Assembly: GCA_963782415.1 (NCBI GenBank)
Contig: CAWAJT010000006.1
Location: 841,551-905,550 of the forward strand
Source of the DNA: Bog-473 sp963782415
Lineage (GTDB): Bacteria; Actinomycetota; Acidimicrobiia; Acidimicrobiales; RAAP-2
Direction of reading: 5' to 3'
DNA: 64,000 nt
Position 1 is the stretch's first letter; every line of letters begins with the position of its first letter. This document shows, piece after piece, positions 1 through 8,320 of this stretch. Below the pieces are notes generated by a model. The model was not told the DNA's origin. It worked only from the letters and a program-made list of their open reading frames with translations, and ran no database searches. A program made the position numbers and the translations under genes.

Positions 1-131
1 TCGTTGCTCGGGGGCCCCCGGGGCACGGCGCCGAGACGCAACAGCTCCACGATCCGGCCGAGGTCGTCGTCATGCGCGACGCGAACGATGAGTCCTTCGA
101 GGGCCGCGGCGGTCCCTGCGTCCTTGGACAT
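1..131 (-). CDS. GNAT-family N-acetyltransferase, N-terminal fragment cut by the window edge
   Basis: An open frame begins at an ATG at 131 and runs off the left end after about 43 codons. The visible protein starts MSKDAGTAAALEG and continues LIVRVAHDDDLGRIVELLRL, which resembles the first strand and helix of GNAT acetyltransferases (R-x-A-x-x-x-D followed by I-x-x-L). The acetyl-CoA binding motif lies outside the window, so the family call rests on this short stretch only. It lies 27 bases downstream of the ferredoxin gene on the same strand and could be the last gene of that operon, although nothing links it functionally to electron transfer. Confidence 0.5.
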   Translation of the reverse strand, partial: MSKDAGTAAALEGLIVRVAHDDDLGRIVELLRLGAVPRGPPSN

Positions 132-158
132 GGTGCCATTGTGGCGCCCGAGGCAGGG

Positions 159-368
159 TCAGCGTCGACGCACAGGCTTCTCCACCGTGATGGCGCGGCG
201 AGGGCAATCCCGCGCCGCCCGCTTCGCCGCGTCCACCAGGTCGTCGGGCAGCGGCGTACCGTCGAGGATCGGATAGCCCCACTCATCCAGTGAAACGGCC
301 TCGGGAAGCAATTCGGCGCAATAGCCGTAAGCATCGCAGGCCACGGGGTCGACCAGGAGTCGCAGCAC
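159..368 (-). CDS. 3Fe-4S ferredoxin
   Basis: A 69-residue ferredoxin of the short actinobacterial type often paired with P450s or oxidoreductases. The cluster ligands are visible as CDAYGYC (C-x5-C) near residue 10 and a CP pair near residue 56. I place the start at a GTG three bases after the stop of the NuoF-like gene, because the longer open frame upstream overlaps that gene and has no ferredoxin-like sequence. The position at the end of an overlapping operon suggests it passes electrons to or from the NuoF-like flavoprotein, probably on the cytoplasmic side. Its partner is inferred from context. Confidence 0.85.
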   Translation of the reverse strand: MLRLLVDPVACDAYGYCAELLPEAVSLDEWGYPILDGTPLPDDLVDAAKRAARDCPRRAITVEKPVRRR

Positions 369-370
369 GG

Positions 371-1657
371 TCAGGTCCCCCGCCACGCCGTTGTGGGGAA
401 TCGGAGCTGCGACGGACCGCCCCAGTGCGCGCACGGCCGTCCCGCCATATGGGCGTCGACGTCGGCGGCGAAGACCTGCAGCGCACTTCGCGCCAGCCGC
501 ACCGCGCCATCGGGATGCCGGCACGCACCGCGGCCGTCAACTTCACCCAGCCGCCGCGCCAGCCGCAGCAGGAGCTGTCGGTCAGCTTGCCCTCGACCCA
601 GCCGCTTCAGGTCGTCGGCGATCGCCGGCAAGCCGTACACACAGGGTCCGCATTGCCCCACGCTCTCGCCCGCCAGATAGTGCGCAATCCGGGCCGACTC
701 CATGAGCCCGCATGCGTCAGGACCGAGAACGACAACGACGCCCACACCCGCGGTCGCCCCGATGGCCCGAAGCGACAGTGATGCGTAGGGCGTCTCGAAG
801 TGCATCGGGCCGACCCAGGCGCCCCCGTACCCGCCAACGAGGAGGGCCTGGGGCGGACCGAGTGGGAGCGCCCTGCGTGCGACATCGATCAGGGGCGTGC
901 CACGGTCGATCTCGACGACTCCCGGTTGCGACACGGCGCCCGAGAGCGTCACGAGGGTCGTCCCCGGCTCATCGACGGTGCCGCGACTCCGAAAGGCTTG
1001 CGCGCCGGTGCGGACGATCATGGCCACGTGCGCAAGCGTCTCGGCGTTGTGCACGAGCGCAGACCGGCGCCCGATGCGCAGTGGGGTGCCCTTGTCGGGA
1101 CGGAATGACGGCAGAGACTCGCCCGAGTCGACGAACCGCACCAACGCCGACTCTTCGCCAGCGACGAAGCGGTCCGGCGGTCGTACCAGTGCTTCGGGCA
1201 CAGCCGCGTAACCAGCCCGGACGCGCTCGTCGAGCGCTCGGATCACCGCCTCGGCGACCAGATGGCGTCCCTCTGGCAGGCAGACCGTGACGGAGTGCGC
1301 GCCGCAGGCCGCAGCGAGCACCTGGGCGCCGTCGAGCACGAGATGCGGCGATCGGAGGAGGAGAAGCTTGTCCTTGTCGCTGGCGGGTTCACCTTCCATG
1401 GCGTTGACGACAATGGTGCCGATGGGGCCGCCGGCGCGTGCCGCTGCGAGCTTCTTGGCAGCCGGAAAGCCCGCACCGCCTCGTCCGCCCAGACCAGAGA
1501 TCTCGAGCGCGGTGGCCACCGCGTCGCGCCAGTGTCGATCTGAGGCCGAGGGGAGCGGGACAGGTCCCAGGGTGGCGAGGTGCCCGGCGAGATCCGCCGG
1601 ATACCCAAGCAGGCGGTACGTAGCGGTCGGGCGCGGTAGCTCCTGGACGTCAGTCAT
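371..1657 (-). CDS. NuoF-like NADH/FMN/iron-sulfur oxidoreductase subunit
   Basis: A 428-residue protein related to the NADH-binding NuoF subunit of complex I. A Gly-rich FMN/NADH-binding stretch (GLGGRGGAGFPAAKK) lies near residues 55-69 and VNAMEGEPASDKD near 84-96. An SLBB-like segment follows around residues 225-275, and an Fe-S region at the C-terminus (ESVGQCGPC, then GACRHPDG). In NuoF the motif reads ESCGxCxPC; here the first Cys is Val, so cluster ligation may differ from the classical N3 centre. The ATG overlaps the stop of the ferric-reductase-like gene by 8 bases, implying translational coupling. The likely role is to feed NAD(P)H electrons into the membrane heme protein or the ferredoxin. 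That role is inferred. Confidence 0.85.
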   Translation of the reverse strand: MTDVQELPRPTATYRLLGYPADLAGHLATLGPVPLPSASDRHWRDAVATALEISGLGGRGGAGFPAAKKLAAARAGGPIGTIVVNAMEGEPASDKDKLLLLRSPHLVLDGAQVLAAACGAHSVTVCLPEGRHLVAEAVIRALDERVRAGYAAVPEALVRPPDRFVAGEESALVRFVDSGESLPSFRPDKGTPLRIGRRSALVHNAETLAHVAMIVRTGAQAFRSRGTVDEPGTTLVTLSGAVSQPGVVEIDRGTPLIDVARRALPLGPPQALLVGGYGGAWVGPMHFETPYASLSLRAIGATAGVGVVVVLGPDACGLMESARIAHYLAGESVGQCGPCVYGLPAIADDLKRLGRGQADRQLLLRLARRLGEVDGRGACRHPDGAVRLARSALQVFAADVDAHMAGRPCAHWGGPSQLRFPTTAWRGT

Positions 1658-2273
1658 GCCGCACCCCGCGCCGCGCTGTACCGGTCAGGGGAAGGTGTGT
1701 GCGCGGCACACCAGCCACGGTCGCCCGGGCGGACCTCGCCGTGGACTGCCGTGCGGTCGTGCGGACCCGCCACACCAGGGCCGCGGCGACGGCGGCGACG
1801 CACAGCATGCCGAGCACCATGACCAAGCCCTCGCCGGCATCCGTGCCCATGCCGAAGCTATGGGCCAGCGCGATGGGCCAGCAGAGGTAGGCCAACCAAT
1901 GGATGGCACGCCACGTCGCCGGACGCATGCGGGCCCGGAGCAGGCTGGAGACGAAGACCGCGAGCATCAAGTCCAGCGAGACTGCGCCGACCCCGACCCA
2001 GAAGCGACCGTAGCTCGACGTAAAGGGGGCGACGATGGCGGCCCAGCTGATGTTGACGAAGGTATCGAGGACACTCGTGAGGACATGGATGCCCAGAAAT
2101 ACGACAGCCAGCATGGAGACCCGTCGATGGAGCTCCTGTTGCGCGAACCCGGGCCAGTTTCGTGCCCTCGCCCTTGCCGTCGTCGTCAAGCCCAGCACCA
2201 TCGTCAAGGTCAACAGCACCAGCGTCACAATCCCACTGGCCCGCGTGGCGTACCAGACCCATGTGGAGCTCAC
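1650..2273 (-). CDS. Ferric-reductase-like transmembrane heme protein
   Basis: A 207-residue integral membrane protein with about six hydrophobic helices. His residues fall in helices as expected for heme b ligation (for example QQELHRRVSM, FLGIHVLTSV, AIHWLAYLC, ALAHSFGMG), the layout of the ferric reductase/YedZ (MsrQ) domain. No cytoplasmic FAD/NAD domain is attached, so another protein must supply electrons, and the NuoF-like gene next door fits. I use the GTG at 2273, which forms a GTGA overlap with the stop of apbE, rather than a longer start inside apbE. It is probably the membrane conduit of the electron-transfer operon. Confidence 0.8.
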   Translation of the reverse strand: MSSTWVWYATRASGIVTLVLLTLTMVLGLTTTARARARNWPGFAQQELHRRVSMLAVVFLGIHVLTSVLDTFVNISWAAIVAPFTSSYGRFWVGVGAVSLDLMLAVFVSSLLRARMRPATWRAIHWLAYLCWPIALAHSFGMGTDAGEGLVMVLGMLCVAAVAAALVWRVRTTARQSTARSARATVAGVPRTHLPLTGTARRGVRHD

Positions 2274-3226
2274 CGTGCCTGCTCCTCGTCTGACGGCCAC
2301 CCGTTGAGGCAGACGACCTTTCCGTCGTAGCGGACCAGTCGTATCGGCAGACCGAAGCGCACGAGGTGTTCGAGTGCCTCCTCACGCCAGACGATGGCCG
2401 CTGTCGTCACAAGATTCGCCTCCACACAGGTCGAGCCCGCCGCCGAGGCCAACACCCAGTGCGGCTCGACACTGTCCCCTGTGCGCGGGTCGATGATGTG
2501 GTGTACGTCACGATCCCCGATCCTCCAGGTCCGCACCGAGGTGGCAGAACTGGCCAGACCGCCGTGCACGATGGCCACCACCTGGTCAACCTGGTCCGCC
2601 GGGGTCGAGGATTCGCGCGCGATGCCGATCGACCATCCACCATCGGGTGGCGACCCGGCCACGGCGACATCGCCACCGAGGCTGACGAGGACGCCGGCGG
2701 CGATCCGGGCGGAAATGGAGGACGCGGCGCGGTCGGCGGCCAGCGCCTTGGCGGACGCCCCGAGGTCGAGCCGAACGCCGCGCGGAATCCGGACGGTCAG
2801 ATCAGCCCGGTTGAGATGTACATGCTGGTAGCCGGCCACTGGGCCGAGAGCCTGAGGCGGTGCCGGCGGGCGCGACTGAATCTCAGCCAGGTCGGCGTCG
2901 TAGCCGAGCGCGGCGATGGCGTTACCGACGGTGGGATCGACCGCGCCACCGCTCCGTTCCGCCCCGTCCACTGCGACGGTGAGCGCGTCGAAAAGGAGCG
3001 GACTCACGGATACCGTCCGTCCGGCGTCTTCGTGGAGGTGCTGCAGCTCCGAGTCCGGTCGAAATCGGCTGCACGCGAGATCGATCGCATCGAGTTCGTC
3101 CTTCAGCGTTGCCGCCGCGGCATCGGCGACCGACGGATCCTGCACCACGACCGTCGCCGAGGTGCCGAGAGCTCGGAATGTACGCGTCGTCAGGTCCGGG
3201 TGCCGCACGTCGGTCGCCTGCATCAT
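2270..3226 (-). CDS. apbE: ApbE-family FAD:protein FMN transferase
   Basis: A 318-residue flavin transferase that attaches FMN covalently to Ser/Thr of extracytoplasmic flavoproteins. Family landmarks are visible: a FRALGTSATV start, DAIDLACSRFRPDSEL (residues about 46-61), AVDPTVGNAI, LDLGASAKALAADRA (GxxxKG-like region), a SLGGDVAVAG turn, SATSVRTWRIG and the Mg2+/substrate region HHIIDPRTG. I see no clear lipobox or signal peptide, so an extracytoplasmic location is assumed from the family. The start overlaps the stop of the Ser/Thr-rich gene (ATGATG), and the ribosome-binding site lies in a perfect palindrome (see 3228-3241). Its target is probably the protein encoded just upstream. Confidence 0.9.
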   Translation of the reverse strand: MMQATDVRHPDLTTRTFRALGTSATVVVQDPSVADAAAATLKDELDAIDLACSRFRPDSELQHLHEDAGRTVSVSPLLFDALTVAVDGAERSGGAVDPTVGNAIAALGYDADLAEIQSRPPAPPQALGPVAGYQHVHLNRADLTVRIPRGVRLDLGASAKALAADRAASSISARIAAGVLVSLGGDVAVAGSPPDGGWSIGIARESSTPADQVDQVVAIVHGGLASSATSVRTWRIGDRDVHHIIDPRTGDSVEPHWVLASAAGSTCVEANLVTTAAIVWREEALEHLVRFGLPIRLVRYDGKVVCLNGWPSDEEQAR

Positions 3227-3588
3227 CGGGAGGTACCTCCCGACGTCACGGTGGGAGAAGAGGGGCTCGACGTCGGGGCCTGGGAAGAAGAAGACGACGA
3301 CGATGTGCCGGTGTTTCCCGTGGCGCCTGTCACCCCAGAACCGCTCGAGTAGTCGTCTGAGCCCGGGCTCCCGTCGTCCTGATATGTGGTGGAATTGTTC
3401 GAACCTGACGTGGTCGTCGGTGTCGTACTACTCCCGGCGCTGGACTTCGGTCCTTCATGCGCGACAGCGATGCCGATGGCCACCGTGGCACCGGTCGCTG
3501 CGATGACAGTGCCACGCGTAAGGGACCGAAGTCGGAACCTGGCCCTTTCCCGCTCGGCGGGTGTGTTCGGCTGACCTGTGGGTGACAT
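3223..3588 (-). CDS. Membrane-anchored Ser/Thr/Gly-rich protein, candidate flavinylation substrate
   Basis: A 121-residue protein with a basic N-terminus, one hydrophobic segment (GTVIAATGATVAIGIAVA, about residues 26-43) and then a low-complexity Ser/Thr/Gly/Asn tail. It is the first gene of the electron-transfer operon and overlaps apbE. The tail contains SGVTGATG, which holds the [ST]GA[ST] core around the Thr that ApbE enzymes modify in NqrB/NqrC-type proteins. There is no recognisable FMN-binding domain around it. I see no other function. The alternative is a simple exported linker or anchor protein. Confidence 0.7.
   Translation of the reverse strand: MSPTGQPNTPAERERARFRLRSLTRGTVIAATGATVAIGIAVAHEGPKSSAGSSTTPTTTSGSNNSTTYQDDGSPGSDDYSSGSGVTGATGNTGTSSSSSSSQAPTSSPSSPTVTSGGTSR
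3228..3241 (-). promoter_or_regulatory. Palindromic ribosome-binding site of apbE
   Basis: The 14-base perfect palindrome GGGAGGTACCTCCC contains the apbE Shine-Dalgarno sequence (GGAGG, 9 bases before the ATG). In the mRNA it can fold as a 5-bp GC stem with a GUAC loop that masks the ribosome site. Because it lies inside the last codons of the upstream gene, translation of that gene would open it. The coupling is inferred from the sequence. Confidence 0.45.
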
Positions 3589-3762
3589 GAGGTTGCGGTT
3601 CCTTGGCTTGTGGGCGCCCCGACGCCATCTACTTCACCAGGCTCGAATTGAGCCCATCGCAAGACCCGCTGTGTCTGTCCTGTGATGTCGCGCTCCGGCA
3701 GTCGCCGTCCTGCCCCGCTACGATCGCCCGCGCCCGCCACGCAATTCGACGAAAGGGGGGCG

Positions 3763-4734
3763 ATGGCGCAGGTCAACGCCGTGCGAGGGCCCATTGACGG
3801 ACATCAGCTGGGACGCACGCTGATGCACGAGCACCTCTTTGTATTGAGTCCCGACATTGAGAAGACGTCCCAGGAGTGGAACGAGGAGGCCGAGCAGTCG
3901 GGTGCGGTTGCGAAGCTCCGGGAGCTCAAGGAACACGGAATCGACACATTGGTTGATCTCACCGTGATCGGACTTGGTCGCTACATCCCTCGCGTGGCGG
4001 CCATCGCTGATCAGGTTCCCGAAATCAATATCGTGGCGGCGACGGGCGTGTACACCTACAACGAAGTGCCGATGTACTTCCACTTTCAAGGGCCCGGAAC
4101 GATTCTCGGCGGCCCCGACCCCATGGTCGAGGTCTTCGTTCGCGAGATCCGTGAGGGAATCGGAGACACGGCAGTGAAGGCCGGGATTCTAAAATGCGCA
4201 TCGGATCGTCCGGGCATCACACCCGGTGTTGAGCGAGTGCTCCGGGCCGTGGCACAGGCACATCGGACGACCGGTGTGCCGATCACCACCCACACTCCGA
4301 CTCCACCCGAGCCGTGGGGAATCGAGCAACAGCGCATCTTCAAAGAGGAGGGTGTCGACCTGACTCGGGTCGTCATCGGTCACAGCGGCGGCACGGTGAA
4401 CACCGATTATCACTTGCGCCTGATCGACAATGGCTCCTTCCTCGGCTTCGACCACTTCGGCCTTCCGGGCATCATGCTCGAGGAGCGTGTCGACGCCGTG
4501 GCGCGGCTGTGCGACCGAGGGTACGCAGGGCGGATCGTTCTCTCCCACGATGCCATGTGCTTCGTCGACTGGTTTCCACGCGCCGTGATGGACGCGGCGA
4601 GCACCTGGCGCTGGACCTACCTTTCAGACGAGGTGCTACCAGTCATGCGCTCCCGAGGCATCAGCGAGGACGACATTACGACCATGCTGGTCGCCAACCC
4701 GCGCACCATCCTCGAGGGAGGCGCACCCTACTGA
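3763..4734 (+). CDS. Phosphotriesterase-family metal hydrolase (probable lactonase)
   Basis: A 323-residue TIM-barrel metallohydrolase of the phosphotriesterase/PLL family. Metal ligands are visible: HEH in TLMHEHLFV near residue 23, the bridging Lys in VKAGILKCASD, His in ITTHTP and VIGHSGG, and the last-strand Asp in VLSHDAMC. The ATG at 3763 is preceded by GAAAGGGGGG; longer in-frame starts upstream have no conserved sequence. Members hydrolyse lactones or, promiscuously, organophosphates. It is followed 22 bases later by an acyl-CoA synthetase and then a crotonase, so a natural lactone-opening step feeding a CoA pathway is a reasonable inference. Confidence 0.88.
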   Translation: MAQVNAVRGPIDGHQLGRTLMHEHLFVLSPDIEKTSQEWNEEAEQSGAVAKLRELKEHGIDTLVDLTVIGLGRYIPRVAAIADQVPEINIVAATGVYTYNEVPMYFHFQGPGTILGGPDPMVEVFVREIREGIGDTAVKAGILKCASDRPGITPGVERVLRAVAQAHRTTGVPITTHTPTPPEPWGIEQQRIFKEEGVDLTRVVIGHSGGTVNTDYHLRLIDNGSFLGFDHFGLPGIMLEERVDAVARLCDRGYAGRIVLSHDAMCFVDWFPRAVMDAASTWRWTYLSDEVLPVMRSRGISEDDITTMLVANPRTILEGGAPY

Positions 4735-4756
4735 TGGACAGCCGGAGTACACAGGG

Positions 4757-6244
4757 ATGACCCTGCTGCAACCGGAACTGATCGCCCAGCTGGCCACGTC
4801 GTTCCCGGACGGGGTGGCGTGGCGGAACCTGGCGGATGACACCCAACTGACCCTGGATTCATGGCATCGCCGTTCAAACAGCCTGGGTCGAAGTCTGCAG
4901 ACTCTCGGGCTGGCGCATGGCGATCGCGTCGGTCTGCTCATCGACAACGAAGAACCGCTGGAGTGGCTGGTCTCCTATCTCGCCATCCACAAGGCCGGGG
5001 GCGTGGCCGTTCCGCTATTGGCGCGCCTGGGCCCGGTCGAGGTGACCCGGAACCTCGCCGACGCCGGGGCATCGTTCGCCTTGTGCAGCGAGGTCGCCGA
5101 CGAAGTGCGGACGGCCGTCGGAACCGTTATCGGCACCCGGACGGACAGCGAGCTGCGGTGGTCTGACCTCCTGGACGCCGAGGACCGGGACCTTGAGCCC
5201 GCATTCGGTCCCGACGACGTGGCCGACATCATGTACACGTCCGGCACCACCGGTCGCCCGAAGGGTGTGGTCATACGGCATGCGGGCCTCTCGACGACCG
5301 ACCGGCTGCCGACGAGCTGGCTCGGCCTTGGTTTCATGTCGTCCTCACCCTTCGCCACCACCAGCGGATCCCTCCTCGTCTCGGGCCCGCTGCGCGGCGG
5401 CCTGAGCGGGTGGTTCCTCCCTCGCTTCAGCGCGGACGCCTGGTTGGCCGCTGTCGAGCGAGAGCGCCCCGTCTCCGCCTTCGTGGTCCCGGCCATGGTG
5501 GAACTCCTGGTGGCGTCCCCTGGGTTCGAGGCGGCCGATCTGTCGAGCCTGGCCGTGGTCACCATCGGAGGCGCCCCGATCGCCGCGGCGACGCTCCGCC
5601 GGTTCGGATCAGTCCTGAGCGCGGCCGACGTCCTCTGTGGCTATGGGATGACCGAGTTCGGCGCGGTGACGGCCATGCCCATGGGCGACCGAGGGCGGCA
5701 TCTGGGCTCGGTCGGGCTGCCGTTGCCCGGTGTGGAGGTCCGCATCACGGACGGTGATGGCACCACGCTCCCGGCCGGCGAGGTCGGGCGGATATGGATC
5801 GGAGGGACCCGTCCCGCTCGCTCCTACCTCTTGAGTGGGGGAGCGGACGTGGAGGACGCCTGGAGCGACGGATGGCTCCAGAGCGGAGATCTCGGCTACC
5901 TCGACGCGGACGGCCATCTGTGGATCGTCGGCCGCGAGAAAGACGTCATCATCCGGGGCGGCCACAACGTGGTTCCCGCTGAGGTGGAAGCCGCCCTGTT
6001 CGAGCATCCCGCCGTGATGGAGGCCGTCGTGGCCGGCGTCGAACACCCGGTCCTCGGTGAAGACGTGGCGGCGTGGGTGGTCTTGGCCGACGGCACCTCC
6101 GCTGACGTCCTGCGCGCCTTCCTCCGCACACGATTGGCGGACTTCAAGGTGCCCCGCAGGATTACCGTGGTCGACACCCTCCCCCGGAACGAGGGCGGCA
6201 AGGTCGTCAAATCCCTCCTGGAGCCTGGAACCGAAGCGCAGTGA
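4757..6244 (+). CDS. AMP-dependent acyl-CoA synthetase/ligase
   Basis: A 495-residue class I adenylate-forming enzyme. The P-loop-like A3 motif YTSGTTGRPKG lies near residue 160, A5 GYGMTEFG near 295, A7/A8 SGDLGYLDADGHLWIVGREK near 377-396, and the catalytic A10 Lys in PRNEGGKVVK at the C-terminus. It is a complete chain of normal length. The substrate cannot be read from the sequence. It lies between a lactonase-like gene and an overlapping crotonase gene, so it probably activates a carboxylic acid released by the first and passes the CoA ester to the third. Confidence 0.9.
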   Translation: MTLLQPELIAQLATSFPDGVAWRNLADDTQLTLDSWHRRSNSLGRSLQTLGLAHGDRVGLLIDNEEPLEWLVSYLAIHKAGGVAVPLLARLGPVEVTRNLADAGASFALCSEVADEVRTAVGTVIGTRTDSELRWSDLLDAEDRDLEPAFGPDDVADIMYTSGTTGRPKGVVIRHAGLSTTDRLPTSWLGLGFMSSSPFATTSGSLLVSGPLRGGLSGWFLPRFSADAWLAAVERERPVSAFVVPAMVELLVASPGFEAADLSSLAVVTIGGAPIAAATLRRFGSVLSAADVLCGYGMTEFGAVTAMPMGDRGRHLGSVGLPLPGVEVRITDGDGTTLPAGEVGRIWIGGTRPARSYLLSGGADVEDAWSDGWLQSGDLGYLDADGHLWIVGREKDVIIRGGHNVVPAEVEAALFEHPAVMEAVVAGVEHPVLGEDVAAWVVLADGTSADVLRAFLRTRLADFKVPRRITVVDTLPRNEGGKVVKSLLEPGTEAQ

Positions 6245-7095
6245 CAACCACCTTCAGCACGCTGACCGTCGAGGAGATCGGGAAGGTCCGCCGTCTGACG
6301 CTCAACCGCCCGGACCACCACAATCCCCTGACGCCCCGCTGTATCCGGGAGATCCTCCAGGCGGTCGAGGAGGCGGCGGGCAACTCGGGAGCGAGCGTCG
6401 TCATCATCCGGAGCACGGGAAGATCCTTCTCGTCGGGATATGGCTACATCGCCGAGGACACTGACCCCGGGGACTTCCCACAGCACACCGCGATTGAGGG
6501 CGATGTGTCGGCCATGCTCGCCCTGGGCGACGGGTGGGCCCGTGTCTGGAATTGCCCGCTCCCGGTCATCGCACAGGTGCAGGGCAACTGCCTGGCCGGC
6601 GGGACGGACCTCGCTCTGCATTGCGACCTGGTCGTCGCCGCAGAAGATGCATCCATCGGCTTTCCCCCCGTGCGCTCCATGGGCGTCCCCCCCACCAACA
6701 TGTGGCTGTACCACTTGGGCCCGCAATGGACGAAACGGCTCGTATTGACGGGCGACACCATTTCAGGCAAGGACGCTCTCGACATCGGCCTCGTCGTCGC
6801 GACGGCGCCCCTAGGCGAACTCGACAAAGTCGTTCTCGAGCTGGCGCAGCGGATGGCACTCATCGACCGCGATCTCTTGGTAGCCAACAAGCGAGTTGTC
6901 AACATGGGCGTCGAGCTCATGGGTCGCTCGCAGCTGCAACGATTCGCCGCGCTGAACGACGCCATCGGGCACCGCGCCCCGGCGGCGGAGGACTTCTCGC
7001 GGCACATGGCCGAGGTCGGCCTCAGACAGGCGGTCAAAGACAGGGACGCGCCCTTCAGATCCTCCGGGCCTGCTCCTCGAAAGGGAGATGTCTAG
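6241..7095 (+). CDS. Enoyl-CoA hydratase/isomerase (crotonase) family protein
   Basis: A 284-residue crotonase-fold protein. The CoA-binding FSSGYGYIAED stretch and the oxyanion-hole segment GNCLAGGTDLALHCDLVVA are clear. At the usual second catalytic position the sequence is EDASIGFPPV, without the Glu found in classical hydratases (typically PE), so a plain hydratase activity is doubtful and an isomerase, hydrolase or other crotonase reaction is possible. The GTG start overlaps the ligase stop (GTGA). The 3' end overlaps the convergent CMD gene by 4 bases. Confidence 0.87.
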   Translation: MTTTFSTLTVEEIGKVRRLTLNRPDHHNPLTPRCIREILQAVEEAAGNSGASVVIIRSTGRSFSSGYGYIAEDTDPGDFPQHTAIEGDVSAMLALGDGWARVWNCPLPVIAQVQGNCLAGGTDLALHCDLVVAAEDASIGFPPVRSMGVPPTNMWLYHLGPQWTKRLVLTGDTISGKDALDIGLVVATAPLGELDKVVLELAQRMALIDRDLLVANKRVVNMGVELMGRSQLQRFAALNDAIGHRAPAAEDFSRHMAEVGLRQAVKDRDAPFRSSGPAPRKGDV

Positions 7096-7571
7096 ACGTC
7101 TGTCAGCGACGTCTCTGTGATGCCCAGAGCTCGCAAGGTGCGGCCGAGGCCCAGAAAGGCTGACATGCAGATGGTCAGATCAAGGATCTCGGGGTCGGTG
7201 AACGATTCTTGCATCCGCTCCATGAAGACATCGTCAATGCTGGTGTGGTTGATGGCAAAGCGCTCGGCATACTCAATCGCCATGCGCTCCTGATCGCTCA
7301 GGTTCGTGTCATCAGGGGATCCGACCGCGCAGTAGAAGTCCTCTGTGAGGCCCTCGGCCGTGACGGTATCAGCCCGGAACCCGAGGCATACGGTGCATTC
7401 GTTGAGTTGGGCAATGCGCATTCTGGCGGCCTCACGAACTCGCGTCGGGAGGATGCTCTTGTTGTACGCCGCATGGACAAAACGGGTCGCAGCTGCGCCC
7501 AGGTCGGGCTGGAGCGACCAGATTTGGACGGCGTCACCACCTTCGCCGACGGGAATATCCAAACGGGCCAT
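7092..7571 (-). CDS. Carboxymuconolactone decarboxylase/AhpD-like protein
   Basis: A 159-residue all-helical protein of the CMD family. The redox motif CTVC sits in AQLNECTVCLGFRAD near residue 60, followed by the expected LSDQERMAIEYAERFA helix. A CxxC pair plus a downstream acidic/His network suggests an AhpD-type peroxidase role rather than decarboxylation. It is convergent with the crotonase gene and about 0.8 kb upstream of catalase, so a peroxide-detoxification role fits the neighbourhood. The exact reaction is not determined. Confidence 0.87.
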   Translation of the reverse strand: MARLDIPVGEGGDAVQIWSLQPDLGAAATRFVHAAYNKSILPTRVREAARMRIAQLNECTVCLGFRADTVTAEGLTEDFYCAVGSPDDTNLSDQERMAIEYAERFAINHTSIDDVFMERMQESFTDPEILDLTICMSAFLGLGRTLRALGITETSLTDV

Positions 7572-7632
7572 GCCGTGACTTTATGCCAGTATCAGGATTT
7601 GCACGCAGATCGGAGCGGACGGAGTCCGGAAA

Positions 7633-8163
7633 ATGGAAGGCAGACAGGCGCCCACTCGCTACACCCTTGACTCCGACCGTTCGTGCGTGTGGGTCAGCGG
7701 GCGCTCCAGCCTGCACCCGATCAACACCGAGACCCGTGGCGTCACGGGCTGGTTCGAGGCGGCGACGCGCATGGACGGATCGCTCGACCTCGAACAGGCC
7801 GTCTCGGGTGAGCTGGCGTTGGCTGTGGACCGCTTGACCTCGGGCAATCAGTTGTACGACCGCGAATTGCGGCGCCGGATCGACGCTCGGCGGCATCCGA
7901 CCATCAAGGGGCGCGTGACCAACATCGCCGTCGACGGTACACACCCGAATTACGTCGTGACGGGCGATGTCGAATTTCACGGCAAGACGCGTTCGTTCGA
8001 GCACGGCATGCAGATCCACCTCGACGATGCCGGTGTGATGCTGTCGGGCGAGGATGTGTTCGACATCCGCGAATTCGGGATGAAGCCGCCGAGCATGCTG
8101 ATGGTGCGCGTCTACCCGGAAATCAGCGTACGAGTCGAGTTGCACGGGGTACGCGACGGCTGA
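7633..8163 (+). CDS. YceI-family lipid-binding-like protein
   Basis: A 176-residue beta-barrel protein of the YceI family, whose founding members bind polyisoprenoids. The typical opening (YTLDSDRSCVWVSGRSSLHP), the central RRRIDARRHPTIKG segment (family pattern D-x-x-x-P-x-I-x-F/G) and VTGDVEFHGKTRSFEHGM are visible. There is no signal peptide, so it is probably cytoplasmic, as in many actinobacterial copies. The ATG at 7633 is preceded by a purine-rich stretch (CGGAAA) of only moderate strength. It is transcribed toward catalase with 232 bases between them. Confidence 0.82.
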   Translation: MEGRQAPTRYTLDSDRSCVWVSGRSSLHPINTETRGVTGWFEAATRMDGSLDLEQAVSGELALAVDRLTSGNQLYDRELRRRIDARRHPTIKGRVTNIAVDGTHPNYVVTGDVEFHGKTRSFEHGMQIHLDDAGVMLSGEDVFDIREFGMKPPSMLMVRVYPEISVRVELHGVRDG

Positions 8164-8320
8164 CCCACATCCGTCGCCCGCTCTGTCGACGCCACGTGCA
8201 GCGTTTGCCGGCACCGGCACTGGGTATTGCCGAACCATTCGCAGCTTGCGTTGCGATCACAGGGAGGGACGAAGCTCATTGGGCTCGACGTCCGCTCCCT
8301 GGTTGGCATCGGTGAGCCTC

